Assembly: GCA_964247735.1 (NCBI GenBank)
Contig: CAXTVS010000010.1
Location: forward strand, 1-64,000
Reading direction: 5' to 3'
Source: Lichenicola sp964247735
GTDB lineage: Bacteria > Pseudomonadota > Alphaproteobacteria > Acetobacterales > Acetobacteraceae
Length of the DNA stretch: 64,000 nucleotides
The translations under genes and the position numbers were made by a program. The notes beneath the pieces are model-generated. The model was not told where the DNA came from. It saw nothing but the letters and a program-made list of their open reading frames with translations, and made no database searches. Shown here piece by piece: positions 17,269-24,323 of this stretch; the first letter of the stretch is position 1, and each line of letters begins with the position of its first letter.

Positions 17269-19662
17269 TCAGCCGATCACCAGCACGCCGCCCGCCACGG
17301 CCGACAGCTCGACATGCGACAGGCCAACCAGGGTCGCGACGCTGCCGCCGAACGTCAGCACGGTGCTGCCGCCCGAGGTCATGTCGTGGACCTGCGTCAG
17401 GGTGGCGCCACCCAGCACCAGCGTGTCGAGGGCGCTGTTGAAGCCGTTCAGGGTGGTGGCGGTGCGGCCGGTCATTTCGGCCAGGATGCTGACCCGGCCG
17501 TCGCCGTTCAGGAACGCGTCCAGGATCCCGGCCTGGTTGTCGAGCGTGGCGCTCTCGATGCCGCCCCAGTAGGACGAGGCACCGCCCTGGATGAAGGCGG
17601 CGACCGAGCCGGACGCGTCGTCCGGCTCGGTCGACGACACGATGGTGTCGTGCGCCTGCCCGGTCCAGATCGTCTGCGAGGTGCGGCCGCCGAACACCGT
17701 GGTGGGCCCGTTCGGGCCGGACCCGTTCACGATCGTCTGCAGGCCGGAGGTGGCGTGGTTGCCCAGCACCTCCAGGCTGCCGGCGCCGCCGAACACCGTC
17801 TGGCTGCCGCTGCCGGCCTGCACCTCGAGGGCGCCGTTGCCGACGCTGGCCATCAGCTGTTCCGCTCCGCCCCAGATCGCGACCGATCCGGCGTTGTCGA
17901 ACACCGTGGCGGTCGCGGCGGGATCCGGGCCGCCGTTGACGGTGACCGCACCGCCTTCGGCGTCGATCAGGGTCTGCTCGCCGCCGAGCTGGACCGTGGT
18001 GGTCGAGCCGGGCTGAGCGCGTATCGTCAGCGACGCCTCCGATCCGCCGTCTTCGGAGGCGGTGACAGCGGAACTGGTGCCGCCGGTCCACAGGGTCTGC
18101 GCGCCGTGGCCGCCCTGCAGCTGGAGCAGGCCGGTCTGCGACGCGGTGCCGACCACGGTCTGCGATCCGGTGCCGGTCTCCCCGACCGACGCGTCGTGGC
18201 CGTTGAGGAACACGGTCTGGCTGCCGGCGCCGTTCATGTCGATCGTCTCGTCGTCGTTGAACAGCGACACGGTGCCGCCGCCGGCAGCGAGGCTGTCATC
18301 CTGTCCCGACAACGCCGCATCCGCCGGACCGTCGAGGTCGATCCGGTCGCCGTTGCCGCCGAGGGCAAGGCTGGCACCGGCCGTCGAGCCGTCGATCAGG
18401 TTGCCTCCGGCGTCGCTGTCCAACGCCAGCGTGCCGAACGTCCCGGAGGTGGTGACCGGAGCGGTGCCGTCGATCGCCACGTCGGCGCCGGGGCTGCCGA
18501 TCGCCGTCAGCCGGGTGCCGAGCGCGTGCAGCGCCACCGTCTCGTCCGCGCCCACCGACACCGTGTCGGTGCCGTCGCTGGTCACCGTCTTCGGCATCCC
18601 GTCGCCGGCCGCGAGGGCGATGGTGTTGGTGGTGCCGGCGAGCGTGGTGATGAGGTTGTCCGCCTCGACGTCGGGATAAAGGCCGTCGTCGATCGACTGC
18701 ACGGTGGACAGCGGGTCGGCCGGGGACACCGCGACCGAGTCGTCCTCCGTGACGGTCGGATGCGCGATGTCGAGCGCCAGCGACTCAGGTTCGCCGTCGC
18801 TTCCGGCGCTGGTCTCGACGCCGCCGTAGTAGCTGCCGAGCGACCAGCGGGACAGGTCGGAATAGGCGGACGCCATGGCCGGGTCCTGCCCTGCCAGCGC
18901 GTCGACCAGGCGGAGCAGCGCCTGGTTCAGGTCGATCTGCACCGCGTGCAGGCCGCCGGTATCGGTGCTGAAGGGAAGGTAGTCGACCGACGCGTTGCTC
19001 GCGACCGTGCCGGAGGCCGTCACGTACTGCGAGGACAGGTTGTACACCTGCTGGGCCGTGTCGCCGGCCGCGATCGTCGCATAGGCGCCCGGCTCGCCGC
19101 GGAAGTCGACCAGCGGCACCTGCAGGAAGATCTCGGTGGAGGGCAGGGACGGGTCGTAGGACGGGTTGCCGGACGCGTTGAAGAACACGGTGAACGCGTT
19201 GAGGGCGATCGCCGTGCCGCTGCCGGCCACCGCGGCGGCCACCCGCTCGTCGGCGGTGAAGGTGAGCTGGTGGTCGAAGGTGGTGGCCGCGGCGGCATAG
19301 AAGGTGGTCTGCAGGAACGTGTCCCGGGTCGATCCGCCGCTGGCGCCGACGCGGAAGGTGGCGTCGCCGGCGCTGCCGAACACCGCGAAGCTGCTGCCGT
19401 CCTGGGTCGTGCCGGTGTTCCAGGCGGCGAGCGCAGGTCCGAGCAGCGCGTCAACATCGGCGGCGCCATCCGCCGGGGCATCGGGATCGAAGATCTGGTC
19501 CGACGGGGTGTTCCACTGCGTGACGTTCCATCCGGGATCCGGAGCGCCCGCGATGTCCGGCAGGTCGGCGGCCCAGGTCTGCATGCCGTCCACGGTGGTG
19601 CCGGTCGAGAACAGGATGTCCGGGCCGGCGACGCTCGGATCGGCGAAGATGGTGGTTTTCAT
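17269..19662 (-). CDS. Large repetitive, probably type-I-secreted beta-repeat protein
   Basis: A 797-residue acidic protein, poor in Cys and Lys and rich in Gly, Thr, Ser, Ala and Asp. Residues 1-300 look globular: MKTTIFADPSVAGPDILFSTG, then text resembling a secreted domain. From about residue 380 to 770 there are degenerate short beta repeats with recurrent GSQTVF, GAQTLWTGG, SGLQTIVNG and SQTIWTGQ, suggesting a beta-roll or solenoid. The C-terminus ends in a hydrophobic GGVLVIG segment after VATLVGLSHVEL. There is no N-terminal signal peptide, which fits type I secretion by a C-terminal signal. Start ATG 19662 was chosen over an upstream in-frame ATG whose extra residues look non-coding. 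No secretion genes are adjacent. I do not recognise a specific function; adhesin or matrix protein is inference. Confidence 0.65.
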   Translation of the reverse strand: MKTTIFADPSVAGPDILFSTGTTVDGMQTWAADLPDIAGAPDPGWNVTQWNTPSDQIFDPDAPADGAADVDALLGPALAAWNTGTTQDGSSFAVFGSAGDATFRVGASGGSTRDTFLQTTFYAAAATTFDHQLTFTADERVAAAVAGSGTAIALNAFTVFFNASGNPSYDPSLPSTEIFLQVPLVDFRGEPGAYATIAAGDTAQQVYNLSSQYVTASGTVASNASVDYLPFSTDTGGLHAVQIDLNQALLRLVDALAGQDPAMASAYSDLSRWSLGSYYGGVETSAGSDGEPESLALDIAHPTVTEDDSVAVSPADPLSTVQSIDDGLYPDVEADNLITTLAGTTNTIALAAGDGMPKTVTSDGTDTVSVGADETVALHALGTRLTAIGSPGADVAIDGTAPVTTSGTFGTLALDSDAGGNLIDGSTAGASLALGGNGDRIDLDGPADAALSGQDDSLAAGGGTVSLFNDDETIDMNGAGSQTVFLNGHDASVGETGTGSQTVVGTASQTGLLQLQGGHGAQTLWTGGTSSAVTASEDGGSEASLTIRAQPGSTTTVQLGGEQTLIDAEGGAVTVNGGPDPAATATVFDNAGSVAIWGGAEQLMASVGNGALEVQAGSGSQTVFGGAGSLEVLGNHATSGLQTIVNGSGPNGPTTVFGGRTSQTIWTGQAHDTIVSSTEPDDASGSVAAFIQGGASSYWGGIESATLDNQAGILDAFLNGDGRVSILAEMTGRTATTLNGFNSALDTLVLGGATLTQVHDMTSGGSTVLTFGGSVATLVGLSHVELSAVAGGVLVIG

Positions 19663-19843
19663 GGGCGATGCGCCTCCCGACGGCGACAGGATATGGAACA
19701 AAGAATGAACGAATGGTTCAGGGCGGCGGGGTTCGCGGGATGACGCGCCCGCTCTGGTGCAGGTCGGCGTCACCACCTAGGATGCGCCGGCTGTCGCCTC
19801 GGGATCCCGAACCTGGCAGCCTGTCATCGGGACGACGCGATCC

Positions 19844-21376
19844 GTGCACCTGCCCCTCCTGTCCATCCTCGTCTTCCTGCCGATGCTGGGCGCGCTGGCG
19901 ATCCTGCTGCTGCGCGGCGCAGCACCCGCGGTCGAGCGCCTGTCGCGGCAGCTGGCGTTCGGCACCGCGCTGCTGACGCTGCTGCTGGCGGTGGCGCTGT
20001 GGATCGGCTTCGTGCCCGGGCGGAGCGTCACCCCGTCGGGGTTCCAGTTCGAGGACCACGCCGACTGGATGCCGGGCTTCGGCATCTCGTACCACCTCGG
20101 CCTGGACGGGATCAGCCTGCTGTTCGTGGTGCTGACCGCGGCGATCACGCCGATGGCGATCCTGGCCAGCTGGCGTGCGGTGGAGACCCGGATCCGCGAC
20201 TACATGATCGCGGTGCTGCTGCTCGAGACCACCCTGCTCGGGCTGTTCTCGGCGCTCGACTTCGTCCTGTTCTACGTGTTCTACGAGGCGACGCTGATCC
20301 CGGGCTCGCTGCTGATCGGCATCTGGGGCGGCCCGAAGCGGGTGTTCGCCTCCATCAAGTTCTTCCTGTTCACCTTCGGCGGCTCGCTGTTCATGCTGCT
20401 GGCGCTGCTGTGGATGTGGCACGTCGCCGGCACCACCGACCTGCCGGTGCTGCTGCACACCCGCTTCTCGACCCTGGCGCAGGGCTGGATGTTCGGCGCC
20501 TTCGTGCTCGCCTTCGGGGTGAAGCTGCCGCTGTTCCCGCTGCACTCCTGGCTGCCGGACGCCTACACGGAAGCGCCGGCGGGGGCGACCGCGATGCTGT
20601 CGGGGGTGCTGAGCAAGGCGGGCGCCTACGGCTTCCTGCGCTTCGCGATCTCCATGCTGCCGGACGCGTCGCACCGCTACGCGCCGTGGATGATCGCGCT
20701 CGGCATCGTCGCGGTGATCTATGCCGCGATCATCGCGCTGGCGCAGACCGACATGAAGCGCCTGGTGGCGTACTCCTCGTTCTCGCACATGGGGCTGGTG
20801 CTGGTCGGGCTGTTCACCCTGAACGCGGTCGGCATCGACGGCGCGGTGTTCGTCATGCTGTCGCACGGCATCATCATCGCCGGCCTGTTCTTCGTGGTGG
20901 CGATGCTGGGCGCGCGCAACGGGAGCCGCCTGATCGCAGGCTTCGGCGGCACCGCACACCGGATGCCGGTGCTGGCGACGCTGGCGATGCTGTTCACCAT
21001 GGCCAATATCGGCCTGCCCGGCACCGGCTCCTTCGTGGGCGAGCTGCTGGTGATGATCGGCGCGATCCGGGTCGGCTTCTGGGTGGCGCTGTTCTCCGGC
21101 TGCGCGATGATCCTGGGTGCGGTCTACATGCTGGTGCTGTACCGCCGGGTGATGTTCGACGGCGTGTCCGGCCTGCTCGGCACCCTGCGCGACCTGTCCG
21201 GGCGCGAGGTCGCGGTTCTGGCGCCGCTCGCGGTGGTGACGCTGTGGATGGGGATCTACCCCTCCTCCTTCACCCGGGTGTTCGACCCGGCGGTCGCCGG
21301 TATCGCCGCACCGCGCGCCGCGTCGCCGCAGGCGGCGGCGGTGGACCGTCCCGCTGCGGCGCACCGCGCGGGCTGA
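19844..21376 (+). CDS. nuoM: NADH-quinone oxidoreductase subunit M (proton-translocating antiporter-like), isolated copy
   Basis: A 510-residue polytopic membrane protein with about 14 helices. The family's conserved Glu in YVFYEATLIPGSLLIGIWG, the Lys in FGVKLPLFPLHSWLPDAYTEAPAG and the later Lys in AGATAMLSGVLSKAGAYG are present. These residues form the proton path of NuoM in complex I, and NMGLVLVGLFTLN-like sequence follows. The start is GTG 19844. The other 13 nuo genes are absent: the neighbours are an exported protein and a P450. It may be a displaced complex I subunit, a duplicate, or a component of another NuoM-type ion pump. The Pro/Ala-rich tail of 25 residues is unusual. Confidence 0.88.
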   Translation: MHLPLLSILVFLPMLGALAILLLRGAAPAVERLSRQLAFGTALLTLLLAVALWIGFVPGRSVTPSGFQFEDHADWMPGFGISYHLGLDGISLLFVVLTAAITPMAILASWRAVETRIRDYMIAVLLLETTLLGLFSALDFVLFYVFYEATLIPGSLLIGIWGGPKRVFASIKFFLFTFGGSLFMLLALLWMWHVAGTTDLPVLLHTRFSTLAQGWMFGAFVLAFGVKLPLFPLHSWLPDAYTEAPAGATAMLSGVLSKAGAYGFLRFAISMLPDASHRYAPWMIALGIVAVIYAAIIALAQTDMKRLVAYSSFSHMGLVLVGLFTLNAVGIDGAVFVMLSHGIIIAGLFFVVAMLGARNGSRLIAGFGGTAHRMPVLATLAMLFTMANIGLPGTGSFVGELLVMIGAIRVGFWVALFSGCAMILGAVYMLVLYRRVMFDGVSGLLGTLRDLSGREVAVLAPLAVVTLWMGIYPSSFTRVFDPAVAGIAAPRAASPQAAAVDRPAAAHRAG

Positions 21377-21417
21377 CGGTCCTTCCGCAACCGGCCTGGC
21401 GCTCCCACTTGGACGGG

Positions 21418-22800
21418 ATGCCAGACATGTATCCCGCCGCCCTCGCAACCGAGCTGCCGCGCCCGCCCCTGCCGACCCGGATCCGGAGCACGGCCGAGTC
21501 CTTCCTGGTCCTGCGCCGCAACCCGCTGGAGCTGTGGGGCCGGCCCGCCTACCAGGAGCTGGTGCTGCCGGGCTCGTTCCTGGGCCGTCGTCAGCTGCTG
21601 CTGAACGATCCCGTGGCGATCCGGCACGTGCTGCTGGGCAACCACGAGAACTACGGGCGCAACGAGGCGGCGCGGCGCGTGCTGCGGCCGGTGCTGGGCG
21701 ACGGGCTGTTCCTGGCGGAAGGCGAGGCGTGGCGGCACCAGCGCCGGGTGATCGCGCCCGCCCTGGCGCCGCGGGTGCTGCCGATCCTGTCGCGGCACAT
21801 CGTGTCGGTGGCGGCCCGGGTGGAGGACGAGATCGCGGCCGCCGGCACACGCCCGGTGGAGCTGATGCCGGTGCTGCAGCGCCTGACGCTGGACGTGGCC
21901 GGGCAGTCGATGTTCTCGCTGGAGATGGGGGCGTTCGGCGCCGACCTGCGTGGCCTGCTGCTGCGCTACGCGCGCGACTTCGCCAAGGTCGGCCTGTTCG
22001 ACATGCTGCTCCCCGGTGGCTGGACCACGCCGCTGGACCGCGGCCGCGGCCGGTTCCGGCAGGACTGGCTCCTGCTGATGGACCGCATCATCGCGGTGCG
22101 GGATGCCCAGGCGCCGACCGCGGAGGGAAGCCCGCGCGACCTGTTCGACCTGCTGCGGGAGGCGCGCGATCCCGAGACCGGCCAGGGCTTTGACCACGCC
22201 CTGCTGCGCGACGAGGTGTCGACGCTGATCCTGGCCGGGCACGAGACCACCGCGGTGACGCTGTTCTGGGCCTGCTATGCCGCCGCCCGGCTGCCCGGAC
22301 ACCAGGACGCGATCGCCGCCGAGGCGGACGGGCTCGACCTGTCGCCGGACGGCGCCGCGGCCGCGTTGCCGCGCCTGGTGCACACCCGCGCCTTCGTCGA
22401 CGAGGCGCTGCGCCTGTATCCGCCGGCCTACCTGATCGTGCGGGAGGCCAGGGAAGCGGACACGATCGGCGGCGAGCGCATCGAGGCCGGCACCATCGTG
22501 TCCATCTCGCCCTGGATCCTGCATCGCCACGAGGCGCACTGGGACCGGCCGGACAGCTTCGAGCCGTCCCGGTTCCTGCCGGGCGCGCCGGCGCCGGACC
22601 GGATGGTCTACATGCCGTTCGGTGCCGGGCCGCGCATCTGCGTCGGCGCGCAGTTCGCGCTGGCGGAGGCGACCCTGGTGCTGGCCCGGCTGCTGCGCCG
22701 GTTCCGTCTGGACCTGCCGGGCGGTGGCGCCGTGCTGCCGCGCGGCCTGGTCACGACGCAGCCGGATCGGCCGGTCCGGTTCCGCCTGCTGCCGCGCTAG
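21418..22800 (+). CDS. Cytochrome P450
   Basis: A 460-residue soluble P450 monooxygenase. The I-helix oxygen-binding motif is LAGHETTAVTLF (about 271-282), the K-helix ExxR is DEALRLYPP near 327, and the haem loop is FGAGPRICVGAQFALAE with the cysteine ligand near 407. The helix-C motif WRHQRRVIAPALAP is also clear. Substrate unknown. No ferredoxin or ferredoxin reductase gene is next to it, so electrons must come from elsewhere. The start could be ATG 21418 or, three codons on, ATG 21427. It follows nuoM by 41 bases in the same orientation. Confidence 0.93.
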   Translation: MPDMYPAALATELPRPPLPTRIRSTAESFLVLRRNPLELWGRPAYQELVLPGSFLGRRQLLLNDPVAIRHVLLGNHENYGRNEAARRVLRPVLGDGLFLAEGEAWRHQRRVIAPALAPRVLPILSRHIVSVAARVEDEIAAAGTRPVELMPVLQRLTLDVAGQSMFSLEMGAFGADLRGLLLRYARDFAKVGLFDMLLPGGWTTPLDRGRGRFRQDWLLLMDRIIAVRDAQAPTAEGSPRDLFDLLREARDPETGQGFDHALLRDEVSTLILAGHETTAVTLFWACYAAARLPGHQDAIAAEADGLDLSPDGAAAALPRLVHTRAFVDEALRLYPPAYLIVREAREADTIGGERIEAGTIVSISPWILHRHEAHWDRPDSFEPSRFLPGAPAPDRMVYMPFGAGPRICVGAQFALAEATLVLARLLRRFRLDLPGGGAVLPRGLVTTQPDRPVRFRLLPR

Positions 22801-22816
22801 GCGGCCGCGGCGACCC

Positions 22817-23440
22817 GTGCAGCGAGGCGAGGAGGCGGACGACTACCCGGGTTCGCTGGCCGATCCGGCGGTGCGGGCGCGTCGGGTGGCGATGCTCGAC
22901 CTTGCGCATGCCCGTCCGCTGGCCGACCACGTCCGGCGGATGCGGGAGGAGGGGGGCGGGTTCGTGCCGGATTTCGACCCGCTGGACGGGGGAATCGCGG
23001 CCAGGCTGTTGTTCCTGCTGGAGAAACCGGGGCCGCGCGTGGTGTCACCGGATGGTGTCGGCTTCGTCAGCCGAAACAACCCCGATCCGACCGCGCGAAA
23101 CTGCCGTGCCTTCATGCTGGAGGCCGGGATCGACCGCCGGCAGGTCGCGATCTGGAACATCGTGCCGTGGTGGAACGGCACCATGGCCATCACCGCAGGG
23201 GAGTGCCGGGCCGGTGCGGCAGCGTTGCGGATCATCCTCGGCCTGTTCCCTGGCTTGCGCGGCGTGGTGCTGGTCGGCAACCGGGCGGCGGAGCATGGCG
23301 CGCCGGTGCTGGACGGGTCCGGCCTGAAGCTGTTCCGCACCGTGCATCCCGGCCTGCAGGCGCGGGCCGGACCGCGCAGCCGGGACCGGTGGCTGGCGAT
23401 CCCGCAGCTCTGGCGGGAGGCGTGGCAGGCGGTGGCCTGA
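22817..23440 (+). CDS. Uracil-DNA glycosylase-superfamily protein
   Basis: A protein of about 207 residues. Recognisable pieces of the UDG-like fold are RLLFLLEKPGPR, FVSRNNPDPTARNC, WNIVPWWNG, VVLVGNRAAEH and the late histidine strand FRTVHPGLQ. In UDG relatives these hold the uracil pocket and catalytic residues, but the classical GQDPYH motif of Ung is not present, so this is a divergent member. Activity as a uracil glycosylase is likely by family only. The start is taken as GTG 22817 just after the P450 stop; an in-frame ATG at 22892 is the alternative. The gene is followed by the strong hairpin at 23464-23496. Confidence 0.65.
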   Translation: MQRGEEADDYPGSLADPAVRARRVAMLDLAHARPLADHVRRMREEGGGFVPDFDPLDGGIAARLLFLLEKPGPRVVSPDGVGFVSRNNPDPTARNCRAFMLEAGIDRRQVAIWNIVPWWNGTMAITAGECRAGAAALRIILGLFPGLRGVVLVGNRAAEHGAPVLDGSGLKLFRTVHPGLQARAGPRSRDRWLAIPQLWREAWQAVA

Positions 23441-23463
23441 GGCCGGCGGGCGCCACCGGCACG

Positions 23464-23496
23464 AAAAAGGCCCCGGAGCGGTGCCCCGGGGCCTTT
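23464..23496 (-). terminator. Strong intrinsic terminator
   Basis: Minus strand AAAGGCCCCGG, a 9-base loop, CCGGGGCCTTT, then continuing T residues: an 11-base-pair stem with a T-run of five. On the plus strand the stem is followed by only three T residues, so it should work best for minus-strand transcripts, but it may also end the transcript that runs from the P450/UDG genes. Confidence 0.8.
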
Positions 23497-23532
23497 CCAT
23501 TGACTGTTTCGACCCGAGCCGTGAGGCGCCGG

Positions 23533-23607
23533 TCAGACCGTCTTCGCGCTGGAGAAGAGGGTCATCCAGGTCGCTCCGCGTGGAGCCGTCGTCAGGCAAT
23601 GAGACAC
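23533..23607 (-). CDS. 24-codon mini-ORF behind an extended Shine-Dalgarno
   Basis: GTG start at 23607, stop TGA at 23535-23533. The peptide would read MSHCLTTAPRGATWM followed by TLFSSAKTV. It has no membrane segment or recognised motif. Support comes from its ribosome-binding site: AGGAGG at seven-base spacing within a 17-base complement to the 16S tail. It is followed about 36 bases later by a strong terminator. Whether the peptide acts, or only its translation matters, cannot be told from sequence. Confidence 0.5.
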   Translation of the reverse strand: MSHCLTTAPRGATWMTLFSSAKTV

Positions 23608-23611
23608 TGGA

Positions 23612-23638
23612 TCACCTCCTTTCAGTTGGTTTCGTCAT
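23612..23638 (-). CDS. Eight-codon mini-ORF overlapping the downstream Shine-Dalgarno
   Basis: ATG at 23638, peptide MTKPTERR, stop TGA at 23614-23612. The last two sense codons (AGG AGG) and the stop are themselves the Shine-Dalgarno of the next mini-ORF. A ribosome finishing here would sit on that site, which suggests coupling or occlusion. If the promoter guess at 23644-23673 is right, the transcript would begin almost at this ATG (leaderless). Confidence 0.35.
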   Translation of the reverse strand: MTKPTERR

Positions 23639-23643
23639 GGTGA

Positions 23644-23673
23644 GACTAGCCTGGCCCGAGGCGGGTCCGCAAG
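23644..23673 (-). promoter_or_regulatory. Candidate promoter of the mini-ORF element
   Basis: Minus strand TTGCGG (23673-23668), 18 bases, TAGTCT (23649-23644). Both boxes are imperfect. The predicted start lies within a few bases of the first mini-ORF ATG. Read-through from the upstream lipoprotein gene is the alternative source of the transcript. Confidence 0.3.
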
Positions 23674-23692
23674 GGCCTCGGCGTCCCGGGCT

Positions 23693-24280
23693 TCAGCTGC
23701 CGGGCGCGTTGCAGCGGTCGTCGGCGCCGCCGTCCGGAAGCGCCAGCCGGTAGGTGACGGCGACGGCGTCGCTGCCGCTGCAGTAGCGGCGCCGCGTGGT
23801 CTCGCTGTCGATCGCCTCGAAGCGCGCGGCAGTCTCGTCCGCCTCGAGTCGCAGGGTGCGGATCAGGATCCGACGCGCCTCGCCCGCAGGCGCCGGATCG
23901 GCCGGGTCCGGCTCGGCCACGAACAGCAGGGTGGCCGGCATGCCGCCGACCTTGGCCCGGGCCAGCACCACCGAGCGGCCGCGGCCGTCCAGGGTCGGCC
24001 CGTTGCCGTCGGCCGGGTCCATCTGCACCACGTCCCAGCCGCGCATTCCCTCGGCGCGCGGCAGCATGGCCATGATCAGCGGTGCGCGGGCGAGGGGCTG
24101 CCGGCCCTCGACCACCAGCCCCTGGCGGCCGTCCGGCGCCAGGTGCGGCACCAGGTTGGCGCCTTCCTGCAGCGGCACCGGGATGACGTTGGTGATGCGC
24201 GACGAGCCGCGGGCGACGCAGCCGGATAACGGCACCAGGAGGGAGGCGAGGAACAGGAACGGCAGGGTGCGGACGGTCAT
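23693..24280 (-). CDS. Predicted lipoprotein of unknown function
   Basis: A 195-residue protein with a clear lipoprotein signal: MTVRTLPFLFLASLLVPLSGC, lipobox PLSGC near residue 21. The mature part (about 175 residues) has two late cysteines (RRRYCSGSDA, DDRCNAPG) and no motif I recognise. It lies 43 bases downstream of parE on the same strand and could share its transcript. The minus-strand mini-ORF element begins about 55 bases after its stop. Confidence 0.65.
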   Translation of the reverse strand: MTVRTLPFLFLASLLVPLSGCVARGSSRITNVIPVPLQEGANLVPHLAPDGRQGLVVEGRQPLARAPLIMAMLPRAEGMRGWDVVQMDPADGNGPTLDGRGRSVVLARAKVGGMPATLLFVAEPDPADPAPAGEARRILIRTLRLEADETAARFEAIDSETTRRRYCSGSDAVAVTYRLALPDGGADDRCNAPGS

Positions 24281-24323
24281 GCGGCGGACCCTAGGCGCCC
24301 GGGTCCGGCGCCGGAAGCCCGCG

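Larger units (their letters stand above)
23464..23638 (-). ncRNA. Structured two-mini-ORF RNA element with complete anti-16S Shine-Dalgarno
   Basis: Read on the minus strand. A mini-ORF (23638-23612) ends inside GAAAGGAGGTGATCCAG (23624-23608). These 17 bases are complementary to the whole 3' tail of alphaproteobacterial 16S rRNA. A second ORF (23607-23533) starts seven bases after AGGAGG. Within it, CTGGATGACC (23569-23560) can pair with GGTGATCCAG (23617-23608) over ten positions with one mismatch, and a small hairpin GCTCC-ACGC-GGAGC (23586-23573) lies in the loop. The unit ends at the terminator. Both mini-ORFs use more A/T third positions than neighbouring genes, which suggests constraint on the RNA itself. 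I do not recognise the element with certainty; leader, ribosome sponge or sRNA are all possible. Confidence 0.5.

Noticed and set aside
23608..23624. Plus-strand match to the 16S rRNA 3' end, as if a 16S gene fragment
   Set aside because: No other 16S sequence is near it. The match is better explained as the complement of an extended minus-strand Shine-Dalgarno followed by a start codon at correct spacing.
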